A stretch of 64,000 nt of DNA from Flavobacterium aquiphilum (GTDB lineage Bacteria > Bacteroidota > Bacteroidia > Flavobacteriales > Flavobacteriaceae). The notes below the pieces were generated by a model. The model made no database searches. It was not told where the DNA came from and was given only the letters and a program-made list of their open reading frames with translations. The translations under genes were made by a program, and so were the position numbers. Each line of letters opens with the position of its first letter. Positions within the stretch are counted from its first letter, which is position 1. The stretch spans positions 1,550,001 through 1,614,000 of the forward strand of contig NZ_CP114288.1 of NCBI RefSeq assembly GCF_027111335.1. The letters are read 5' to 3'. Shown in pieces: positions 54,585 through 61,569 of the stretch.

Positions 54585-55274
54585 ATGTCGTTATATTTTT
54601 TTTTGAATATTGGTTCGTTCCTAATTCCGTTTCTGTATAGTTTCGAAAAAAGAATGAAATACAGTAAGCGGTGGAAAGTAATTTTTCCATCTTTGGTTAT
54701 TACCGCCTTTTTTTTTATTGTTTGGGATATTATTTTTACCCAAATAGGAGTTTGGAGTTTTAATCCAAGATATCATTCAGGGATAGAATTTTTTGGTTTG
54801 CCAATAGAGGAATGGCTTTTTTTTATTTGCATTCCGTATGCGAGTTTGTTTATTCATTTTTCTTTCCAATATTTCTTTCCCAATGTGGCTTTGAGTGACA
54901 GCACTGTAAAATGGGTTTATTGTATTTTGATGGTTATAATCATTCCTATAGTTGTATTTAATTATGACAGATGGTACACTTTTGTGAATTTCAGTTTGTT
55001 TATTTTGGTTTTAACCGTGGCCGTTTTTAAGTTTTCGGAGGTTTTGAAAACGTATTTCATTACTTTTTTAATCATTTTAATTCCGTTTTTACTCGTAAAC
55101 GGAATTCTCACCGGCAGTTTTATAGAGGAGCCGGTCGTTTATTATAATGACAATGAAAATTTAGGTATTCGATTGGGGACAATACCGATTGAAGACACGG
55201 GTTATGCTTTTACAATGTTGTTGATGAGTTTGATTTTGATGAAAATAATTGAGAAGAAAAATGAAAGTATATAA
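54585..55274 (+). CDS. Lycopene beta-cyclase, fused CrtYc-CrtYd type
   Basis: 229 residues from ATG 54585 (MSLYFFLNIGSFLIPFLYSF); an ATG at 54555 lies inside the palindromic repeat and is not favoured. About six transmembrane helices are arranged as two homologous halves, each with a PxE(E/D) motif: FFGLPIEEWLFFICIPYAS (first half) and GTIPIEDTGYAFTMLLM (second half). This is the actinobacterial/archaeal/bacteroidote heterodimer-type cyclase in fused form. It makes beta-carotene from lycopene and fits between crtB and crtZ biochemically. It overlaps the SRPBCC gene by 14 nt. Confidence 0.9.
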   Translation: MSLYFFLNIGSFLIPFLYSFEKRMKYSKRWKVIFPSLVITAFFFIVWDIIFTQIGVWSFNPRYHSGIEFFGLPIEEWLFFICIPYASLFIHFSFQYFFPNVALSDSTVKWVYCILMVIIIPIVVFNYDRWYTFVNFSLFILVLTVAVFKFSEVLKTYFITFLIILIPFLLVNGILTGSFIEEPVVYYNDNENLGIRLGTIPIEDTGYAFTMLLMSLILMKIIEKKNESI

Positions 55275-55716
55275 AAAAGTAAGTGTTCAACACATCAATG
55301 CGACTCTAGATGAATGTTGGGATTTTTTCTCCCGTCCAGAAAATTTGCAAAAAATAACTCCTAAAACCATGGGATTCGAAATCACTGATTTTGACAACCA
55401 ATCGATGTATGCGGGGCAAATTATCCAGTACAAAATTTCACCCCTTTTAGGATTAAAGTTAAATTGGGTCACCGAGATTACCAAAGTAGAGGAGAACGCT
55501 TATTTCATAGATGAGCAGCGTTTCGGACCCTATAGTTTTTGGCACCATAAACATTTTTTTGAAGAAACCTCGAACGGAGTCAAAATGACCGATGTGGTGC
55601 ATTACGCATTGCCTTTGGGTTTTTTAGGACGAATTATAAATGCTTTAGTCGTCGAGAATAAGCTGAAAGAGATTTTTGATTACCGTTTTGCAAAAGTCGA
55701 TCAACTTTTTAATTAA
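55261..55716 (+). CDS. SRPBCC (cyclase/dehydrase-like) ligand-binding protein
   Basis: A 151-residue Bet v1/START-like domain starting at ATG 55261 (MKVYKKVSVQHINATLDECWDFFSRP), overlapping the cyclase gene by 14 nt. The helix-grip fold pattern is clear: PENLQKITPKTMGFEI, GQIIQYKISPLLGLKLNWVTEI, FGPYSFWHHKHFFEE and a C-terminal helix ending IFDYRFAKVDQLF. The fold holds hydrophobic ligands. Tight coupling to carotenoid genes and photolyase suggests it binds a carotenoid or photoproduct, but this is inference. Confidence 0.85.
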   Translation: MKVYKKVSVQHINATLDECWDFFSRPENLQKITPKTMGFEITDFDNQSMYAGQIIQYKISPLLGLKLNWVTEITKVEENAYFIDEQRFGPYSFWHHKHFFEETSNGVKMTDVVHYALPLGFLGRIINALVVENKLKEIFDYRFAKVDQLFN

Positions 55717-55717
55717 A

Positions 55718-55826
55718 AAGATTCTAAGTTGTTAAGATTCTAAGCGACTAAGATTTATGCGGACAATTTTGAAAGTCAATATTAACAAAACTTAGATTCT
55801 TAGAAACTCAGAATCTAAGCAACTTA
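55718..55826. repeat. Intergenic near-palindrome before the photolyase gene
   Basis: GATTCTAAGTTGTTAAGATTC on the left and CTTAGATTCTTAGAAACTC plus AGAATCTAAGCAACTT on the right. It is made from the same AGATTCTAAG words as the element at 757-880, so these two are copies of one family. Confidence 0.65.
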
Positions 55827-55835
55827 TAAAGAGAA

Positions 55836-57131
55836 ATGTCAAAACAAAAAGTATCGATATTTTGGTTCCGACGTGATTTGCGTCTCGAGGATAATGTGGC
55901 TTTGTATCACGCGCTACAATCCAAATATCCCGTAATTCCTTTGTTTATTTTTGATACCGATATTTTGGACAGTTTGCCCAAAAACGATGCCCGTGTTGGT
56001 TTTATATACGAATCACTTCAAAAAATAAATGCAAAGCTCAAGGCCATTGAGAGTTCAATTTTAATCAAAAAAGGAACAACAACCGAAGTTTGGAAGTCTC
56101 TTTTTCAGGAATATGCTGTTTCGGAGGTTTTTTTCAATAAAGATTATGAACCGTATGCCATCAAAAGGGATTTGGAAATAGCTGCATTGGCAAAAACCAA
56201 TCATGCCCAATGTTTTTCTTTTAAAGATCAGGTTATTTTTGAAGAAAAGGAAATCATCAAAGCTGATGGAACGCCTTACACTATTTATACGCCTTACAAA
56301 AATAAGTGGTTGGAAAAATACAAATCCTTGGCACCGCTTCAAGAGTATATTACTTTAAATTACTTATTCAATTTTTACAGAAGTAATTTTGATTTTCCCA
56401 CTTTAGAACAAATAGGTTTCGAAGAAAATAACATAAAAGTAATTCCTTATAAGCTCACAGAGATTGCAAATTACCATGAAACCCGTGATTTTCCTGCTAT
56501 AGACAGCACTTCATACCTTTCACCTCATTTGCGTTTTGGGACAGTGAGTATTCGGAAATTGGTTAATTGGGCGGCTCAGGAAAATGCTGTTTTTTTGAGT
56601 GAATTGATTTGGCGTGAATTCTTTATGCAAATTTTGTTTTGCTTTCCGAAAGTGGTCAATCATAATTTCAAATCGGCTTATGACGGAATTCAATGGCGAA
56701 ATAATGAAGAAGATTTTAAGCGTTGGTGTACAGGGAACACAGGTTATCCTATGGTCGATGCGGGGATGAGGCAACTCAATGAAACGGGTTATATGCACAA
56801 CAGGGTACGCATGGTGGTAGCAAGTTTTTTGTGCAAACATTTGCTTATCAATTGGCAATGGGGTGAAGCCTATTTTGCCGAAAAACTGTTGGATTATGAT
56901 TTGTCGGCCAATGTCGGAAATTGGCAATGGGCGGCAGGAACGGGCTGTGATGCGGCACCTTATTTCAGGGTTTTTAATCCCGATATCCAACTCAAAAAGT
57001 TTGATGAAAAAGGAATTTATATCCGCAAATGGATTCCCGAATTTGATCTGGGTTACTGCGAACCGATGGTTGATCACGCTTTTGCACGGGATAGGGCAAT
57101 TGCTACTTATAAGGCGGGGGGTTTAAACTGA
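55836..57131 (+). CDS. phrB: Deoxyribodipyrimidine photo-lyase / cryptochrome family
   Basis: 431 residues. Repairs UV-made cyclobutane pyrimidine dimers with blue light. The N-terminal antenna-binding alpha/beta domain (about 1-130) begins IFWFRRDLRLEDNVALYHAL. The FAD-binding helical domain (about 215-430) has ELIWREFF, FKRWCTGNTGYPMVDAGMRQL, the TGYMHNRVRMVVASFL DNA/flavin segment and LDYDLSANVGNWQWAAGTGCDA with the Trp-rich electron-transfer region. It fits a class I photolyase, but a DASH/cryptochrome-like variant is possible. It is the last gene of the carotenoid block. Confidence 0.93.
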   Translation: MSKQKVSIFWFRRDLRLEDNVALYHALQSKYPVIPLFIFDTDILDSLPKNDARVGFIYESLQKINAKLKAIESSILIKKGTTTEVWKSLFQEYAVSEVFFNKDYEPYAIKRDLEIAALAKTNHAQCFSFKDQVIFEEKEIIKADGTPYTIYTPYKNKWLEKYKSLAPLQEYITLNYLFNFYRSNFDFPTLEQIGFEENNIKVIPYKLTEIANYHETRDFPAIDSTSYLSPHLRFGTVSIRKLVNWAAQENAVFLSELIWREFFMQILFCFPKVVNHNFKSAYDGIQWRNNEEDFKRWCTGNTGYPMVDAGMRQLNETGYMHNRVRMVVASFLCKHLLINWQWGEAYFAEKLLDYDLSANVGNWQWAAGTGCDAAPYFRVFNPDIQLKKFDEKGIYIRKWIPEFDLGYCEPMVDHAFARDRAIATYKAGGLN

Positions 57132-57187
57132 GTTTAAATTATATATTTATTTAGCTGGAGTACTGAAAAAGGCGGAAGACTTTTATT

Positions 57188-57250
57188 GTGGGTACGAGTG
57201 TGACACTTGCACTAGCCCTGTGTTGCCTAATGCTCTTACTATCGGGGGAG
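57188..57250 (+). repeat. REP-like palindrome, copy 1
   Basis: GTGGGTACGAGTGTGACACTTGCACTAGCC... (57188 on) is about 85 percent identical by eye to the segment at 57628-57690. The core CGAGTGTGACACTTG is a palindrome. Copies in direct orientation flank the 21-bp tandem repeat array. Confidence 0.6.
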
Positions 57251-57252
57251 TT

Positions 57253-57462
57253 CCTATGATTTTGATAGGAGCTCCTATAGTTTTGGTAGGATCTCCTATG
57301 ATTTTGGTAGGTGTTCCTATAGTTTTGGTAGGCGTTCCTATAGTTTTGGTAGGTGTTCCTATGATTTTGATAGGCGTTCCTATAGTTTTGGTAGGATCTC
57401 CTATGATTTTGGTAGGCGTTCCTATGATTTTGATAGGAGCTCCTATAGTTTTGGTAGGAGCT
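57253..57462 (+). repeat. Ten 21-bp tandem repeats (minisatellite)
   Basis: Ten head-to-tail units of exactly 21 bp in two main versions: CCTATGATTTTGATAGG + AGCT/CGTT and CCTATAGTTTTGGTAGG + ATCT/TGTT-type tails. Each unit contains a small CCTAT...ATAGG dyad. Because 21 is a multiple of three, the plus strand can be read as a heptapeptide repeat P-(M/I)-(I/V)-L-(I/V)-G-(A/S/V), giving an 85-codon open frame from 57220. No start or ribosome site supports it as a gene. Unit differences are mainly at the same few positions, suggesting slippage and conversion. Confidence 0.9.
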
Positions 57463-57571
57463 CAGGTTACAAAATAAGCACCGCCTTTTTCTTTACCCAA
57501 GCGATAGCGAACAGGCGAAGCAAATTTATATTTTCTGCTCATTTGTCTTTTTGTTAAATATAATTATTCAT

Positions 57572-57613
57572 AAAACAAAAACTACAACTTTTTAGGGTTG
57601 TAGTTTTTGTTTT
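57572..57613. terminator. Strong bidirectional terminator-like hairpin
   Basis: AAAACAAAAACTACAAC, loop TTTTTAGG, GTTGTAGTTTTTGTTTT: a 17-bp perfect stem with A/T flanks. Confidence 0.75.
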
Positions 57614-57627
57614 GCCTGCTTATGATT

Positions 57628-57690
57628 GTGGGTACGAGTGTGACACTCGCACTAGCCTTGTTGTTGCCTAGTGCTCGGACTAGCGGGGGT
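57628..57690 (+). repeat. REP-like palindrome, copy 2
   Basis: GTGGGTACGAGTGTGACACTCGCACTAGCC..., with CGAGTGTGACACTCG as a near-perfect palindrome. Directly repeated relative to 57188. The stretch 57691-57810 holds ACAACGTCAGTTGT and otherwise no recognised gene. Confidence 0.65.
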
Positions 57691-57811
57691 CTTTGTAAAA
57701 TAGCACACAACGTCAGTTGTCTAATGACCTCCGTTTTTAATTTTTATATTCGGTCCCCTGTCTTTGAAAAATCTCAAATAAGCAATTCTCAGAAGCTTGA
57801 TATAGGTTTTT

Positions 57812-57951
57812 AGACAGTTTGACGTTCCGGCGCTTGGCGAGGCTGCGAGCTTCGGAACCGATTATTTTCTGTTAAAGATAAAATTTCTTACAAAATGTAA
57901 ACGTAATTTACTACAAAATTCGCAATCTTGCCAAACGCCTGTTAACTGTCT
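57812..57951. other. Long imperfect palindrome overlapping the HEPN gene stop
   Basis: Arms: ACAGTT (57814-57819) with AACTGT (57944-57949), and GGCGCTTGGC (57829-57838) with GCCAAACGCC (57930-57939). The run GAGGCTGCGAG can pair by G-U wobble with the region upstream of the second arm. The structure is about 140 nt with a large central region, and its right arm touches the HEPN stop codon. The shape resembles an integron attC site, but the R'' and R' consensus boxes are not convincing. Confidence 0.4.
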
Positions 57952-59174
57952 GTTTCTTTAGTTTTGTTTTCTTCATCTGATTGAGGTTCATCAATTATAA
58001 TTCCGTCAATTTGATTCTTAAAAACACCTTTTCCAATTAATTGCTGAATAGCTATAGAAACTAATTTATTTGATATTCCAAGTTCAGATGCTACCTTTTT
58101 ATGAACTCCAGTTTCCCAAGGTTGTGGAGGTAGTTTTTCTTTAATTGTTAAAATGATTTTTTCATCAAGAAACCTTGGCTCAGATATTGTCTCAGGCTTA
58201 GGAACTCTATATTTATGAAACTCTGCTTTTATTTGTTTGTGAATCACTCCCTTTTTTATAATTCTAATAAATGCATTTATTTGTCTTTCTGTTCCAGATA
58301 TTTGTATTTCAAACTTATTTGTCTCAATTTGTCTTTTTGTGTCTAAGATGTTGCTAAACATTGAAAATTCGTCACCTCCCCAAAACTCAAAATTTGGCTC
58401 AAAATATTTTATTTCATCTTTAAGTATTTCAATTGTAATTTTATTTTTAGCCTCAACAATTTTCTCTTTTATTTTATCAGATTTTAACCCGTTTTTTAAC
58501 TTATATTTTACTTGTGTAAAAACAAGTTCAGAGAAATCTTTAAAATCTTTAACACAATCTATTAGGTAAGTTTCGTCAATTGATATAGTTTGACTTTTTG
58601 TTTTGTATTTTACTCTATATTGTTGATCAGTTCTACCTAAACGATGAACCAGAATATGTCTTCTTTCATGATATTCTTCCATTTTACTTTTACCTGGAGC
58701 AAAACTTGATAAATCAATATCAAAATGTTTTTTGTAATATTTGATTATGTCATTAAAGCCTCCACTTGTAAGCTTTCTACATTCTTTATTTATTATTTTA
58801 TTAAAAATGTCAGCAGGAGAATGAATTGATAATAATTCTGCTTGTGTAAATTGAATCATTATATCTTGTTTTTTGAAAGGCTCTTTTGTGTCAATGAAGA
58901 TGTCTCGAATTAAATCAACTAAAAATACCTCCAAAGCAGAAACAATCCTTACATAAACAGTTTCTGAAAGGTTTTTACGATTTTCAATTTTTGCCCTCTT
59001 TTTATGTTTGTAGAAAGTTGGTTGTTTTACATTTAATCCTAATTCAATAAATTCACTTTTGTTTTTTCGCCATTTCCATAAAAGTTCATCTGTTTGTTCG
59101 TAAGCATAAATAGTAGCTTTATAAAAAGCTAAAAGCCTATTAATTTCATGCGTAAATTGTATATATGCTTTCAT
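57942..59174 (-). CDS. HEPN-domain protein with C-terminal winged helix (candidate RNase)
   Basis: 410 residues, no signal or membrane helix. The N-terminal part (about 1-200) is helical. Helix ETVYVRIVSALEVFLVDLIRDIF (about 71-93) and YHERRHILVHRLG, with Arg172-x4-His177, match the R-x4-6-H catalytic motif of HEPN ribonuclease domains. The C-terminal part (about 345-390; PWETGVHKKVASELGISNKLVSIAIQQLIGKGVF) is a winged helix. The middle has a positively charged beta/alpha region. HEPN proteins act in toxin-antitoxin and phage-defence systems; no partner is seen next door. AT-rich and isolated, with repeats on one side: likely acquired. Confidence 0.7.
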   Translation of the reverse strand: MKAYIQFTHEINRLLAFYKATIYAYEQTDELLWKWRKNKSEFIELGLNVKQPTFYKHKKRAKIENRKNLSETVYVRIVSALEVFLVDLIRDIFIDTKEPFKKQDIMIQFTQAELLSIHSPADIFNKIINKECRKLTSGGFNDIIKYYKKHFDIDLSSFAPGKSKMEEYHERRHILVHRLGRTDQQYRVKYKTKSQTISIDETYLIDCVKDFKDFSELVFTQVKYKLKNGLKSDKIKEKIVEAKNKITIEILKDEIKYFEPNFEFWGGDEFSMFSNILDTKRQIETNKFEIQISGTERQINAFIRIIKKGVIHKQIKAEFHKYRVPKPETISEPRFLDEKIILTIKEKLPPQPWETGVHKKVASELGISNKLVSIAIQQLIGKGVFKNQIDGIIIDEPQSDEENKTKETDS

Positions 59175-59447
59175 GTTTTTAGATTCAGTTGTGAAATAGC
59201 AGCTAACTCATTTATACTAGCCATAAAATGGCGCATATACACCCAAATAGGTTTGATTGGCGCAATTCGCTGGTGTATTATATTTTTGTGAAAATAATAA
59301 AAATAGTTTTACAAATCAGCAAATGGACTTTTAATTTGTTGCTAATTTTTCGTACGAACGACAGATGGGTTTTAGGAGTTTTATTGCTGTTGTGTATGCG
59401 TGGCACGCCCAAATTAATTTAGAAAGGATTTGTTTATTTGAACGAAA

Positions 59448-60866
59448 TTATGAAATTAGCCTATGGAGCATTCCTTTAAAAATAAATCCGTGAAAAGGTA
59501 AAACGGAATACCAATACAATTTTCCCCAAATTCCGTCGGGTCTAAAAGTAGCCGATTGGTACAGGGTATTGTTGATGATTTTGAATTCCAGCCAAGCTTC
59601 GCCGGGTAGTTTCATTTCGGCATAGAGAATGAGTTTGCCTTCTTTTTTGTTGGCATACAAAACCCGCCAAAAATCTAATGCATCACCCGCGTGAATGTCG
59701 TGTTTGTTGGTGCGCCCTCTTCTCGAACCTACGCCTCCAAAAAGTTTGTCGATAAATCCACGCAATTCCCAAAGCCAATCGCCGTAATACCAACCGGTTT
59801 CACCGCCAATCGACCAAATTTGGTTAATGGTAAATTCGCGGTTTTGGATTTCCATTTTTCTTCGGTCGATAAAGCAGTCTTTCTTGGGGACTTTGAGATA
59901 ATCGCTTACGTTGCCTACAAATTGACCGCTAATCATGGAATCTTTCCAACTCGAAGCGATATCATCATTGTCTATTTTGACTAAAGCTTTGGATAAAGCC
60001 AATTCATAAGACATGGGGGTGATATTCAAAATTGAATTGATGCTGTTGTCTCGGCAAATGACTTCGACTTTCATGCTGCTTACCAATGCAGAAGCTAATT
60101 TATAAGAGGTTGAGGTTACAAAGTACAGCCAATATGAGGATAATTTGGGTGTCATTACGGGGATAGTGTAAATATACCTTTTGAGGTGAATTGCTTTGGC
60201 AAAACCTAGAAGCATTTCTTTGTAAGTGAGGATATCGGGGCCACCGATATCGAAACTTTGGTTGTATGTTGATGGATTTAAAAGTGATTTTGTCAAAAAA
60301 TCCAAAACGTCGCCAATAGCTATGGGCTGGCATTTGGTATTGAGCCATTTTGGTGTAATCATTACAGGTAATTTTTGAACTAAATCCCGAATGATTTCAA
60401 AAGAGGCACTACCGGAACCTACTATGATTCCTGCTCTCAATGTAGTCGTGGCAAAAATTCCTGTGTTCAAAACATCTTCTACGGCTTTTCGTGAGGATAG
60501 GTGTTTGGAAAGTGATTGGTCATTGACAATTCCGCTTAAATAAATGATTTGTTTGGCATCTGTCAGATTGATTCTATCAACAAAATTTTTAGCCGAAATA
60601 TGTTCCAATTCATCATAATTGTTAGCCGAACCCGACATGGAATGGATTAAATAATAAGCGGTGTCGATGTCTTTGGGGATCTTTTCCAAAGTTTCTTTTT
60701 TTAAGAAATCAACTTCAATAATTTGTATGTTTTTTTCAAATTCTTTTGGACAAAAAAAACGCTGTTTGTCCCGAACACAACAAATAACATGATGACCTTG
60801 TTCTACCAAAATAGGTAAAAGCCGTTTGCCTACGTATCCTGTTGTGCCTGTTAAAAGAATTTGCAT
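59448..60866 (-). CDS. SDR-type NAD(P)-binding protein with DUF2867 domain
   Basis: 472 residues. The N-terminal extended-SDR/NmrA-like Rossmann domain (about 1-215) starts ILLTGTTGYVGKRLLPILVEQGHHVICCVRD. A DUF2867 domain forms the C-terminal half (about 320-470; SIGGETGWYYGDWLWELRGFIDKL, RPDGIWGKLYWYSVLPFH). Such fusions are annotated as oxidoreductases, but substrate is not known. It is the last gene of the minus-strand operon, 4 nt after the SDR gene. Confidence 0.85.
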   Translation of the reverse strand: MQILLTGTTGYVGKRLLPILVEQGHHVICCVRDKQRFFCPKEFEKNIQIIEVDFLKKETLEKIPKDIDTAYYLIHSMSGSANNYDELEHISAKNFVDRINLTDAKQIIYLSGIVNDQSLSKHLSSRKAVEDVLNTGIFATTTLRAGIIVGSGSASFEIIRDLVQKLPVMITPKWLNTKCQPIAIGDVLDFLTKSLLNPSTYNQSFDIGGPDILTYKEMLLGFAKAIHLKRYIYTIPVMTPKLSSYWLYFVTSTSYKLASALVSSMKVEVICRDNSINSILNITPMSYELALSKALVKIDNDDIASSWKDSMISGQFVGNVSDYLKVPKKDCFIDRRKMEIQNREFTINQIWSIGGETGWYYGDWLWELRGFIDKLFGGVGSRRGRTNKHDIHAGDALDFWRVLYANKKEGKLILYAEMKLPGEAWLEFKIINNTLYQSATFRPDGIWGKLYWYSVLPFHGFIFKGMLHRLIS

Positions 60867-60870
60867 CTCA

Positions 60871-61554
60871 TTACAATTTAAAACTTACGATTCCATAATC
60901 CATTTCAAAAATTTGTCCCGAAATGGATTTGGCATTTTCGGAGATTAAGTAATTGGCCATTTCGGCAACTTCATTGGGTTTTAGGTAATTTTTCATCGGA
61001 TGGCGTTCCATCATGTTTTCTTTCATGCGGTCGTTCCTAAGAATATTTGCAGAAAGCGAAGTTTCGGTGATGGTTGGAGCAATGGCATTCACTCGAACCA
61101 CCGAAGCCAATTCGGCACCTAGGGATTTTACCAGACCTTCAATTCCTGCTTTTGCGGTAGCGATACTGGCGTGAAAAGGCATTCCCAGTTTGGCCGCAAC
61201 GGTGCTGAATAATACAATGGACGGATTATTTCCTTTTTTAAGGGCGGGTAAATATTTCTGAATCGCTTTTACAGCGCCAATGACGTTGATTTCAAAATCA
61301 TTTCTAAAATCGTCAAGATTCAAACTCAAAATAGGTTTTAATGTAATCGAACCGGGGCAATAGATAAGGACATCCACGGGCTCAATTTCGGGTAAGTCAT
61401 CTTCAAGAACCGAAATGGGATAATGAATTAAATTGGGATGTGTGACATCAGGAGCCGACCTGCTGATGTTATACACTTTGTTGTTTTCCAATTGTTGCAA
61501 TAGGATAGCACTTCCAATTCCTTTACTTCCGCCTATGATTACTATATTTTGCAT
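60871..61554 (-). CDS. Short-chain dehydrogenase-like protein without the catalytic Tyr
   Basis: 227 residues. The cofactor loop IIGGSKGIGSAILLQQLEN and NAG-like CPGSITLKPIL region show the SDR fold. The Ser (about 117, VLFSTVAAK) and Lys (135) are in place. The YxxxK motif reads SIATAK: Ile131 replaces the Tyr. A normal SDR redox reaction is unlikely unless another residue substitutes. The C-terminal part (ISENAKSISGQIFEMDYGIVSF) is typical of the family. It is the third gene of the TetR operon. Confidence 0.85.
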   Translation of the reverse strand: MQNIVIIGGSKGIGSAILLQQLENNKVYNISRSAPDVTHPNLIHYPISVLEDDLPEIEPVDVLIYCPGSITLKPILSLNLDDFRNDFEINVIGAVKAIQKYLPALKKGNNPSIVLFSTVAAKLGMPFHASIATAKAGIEGLVKSLGAELASVVRVNAIAPTITETSLSANILRNDRMKENMMERHPMKNYLKPNEVAEMANYLISENAKSISGQIFEMDYGIVSFKL

Positions 61555-61569
61555 TTTTTTTCAAATGAA

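Noticed and set aside
57253..57462. CRISPR array
   Set aside because: The units are adjacent without unique spacers and no cas gene is near.
57220..57477. 85-codon open frame over the 21-bp repeats
   Set aside because: It is open only because the unit length is a multiple of three; it starts at TTG with no supporting signal and is pure repeat. I report the repeat rather than a gene.
59228..59422. 64-codon frame between the HEPN and DUF2867 genes
   Set aside because: Short, with no recognisable protein features and not supported by a promoter or neighbours; it might be a relic, but I cannot support it. Nothing else was seen in this gap.
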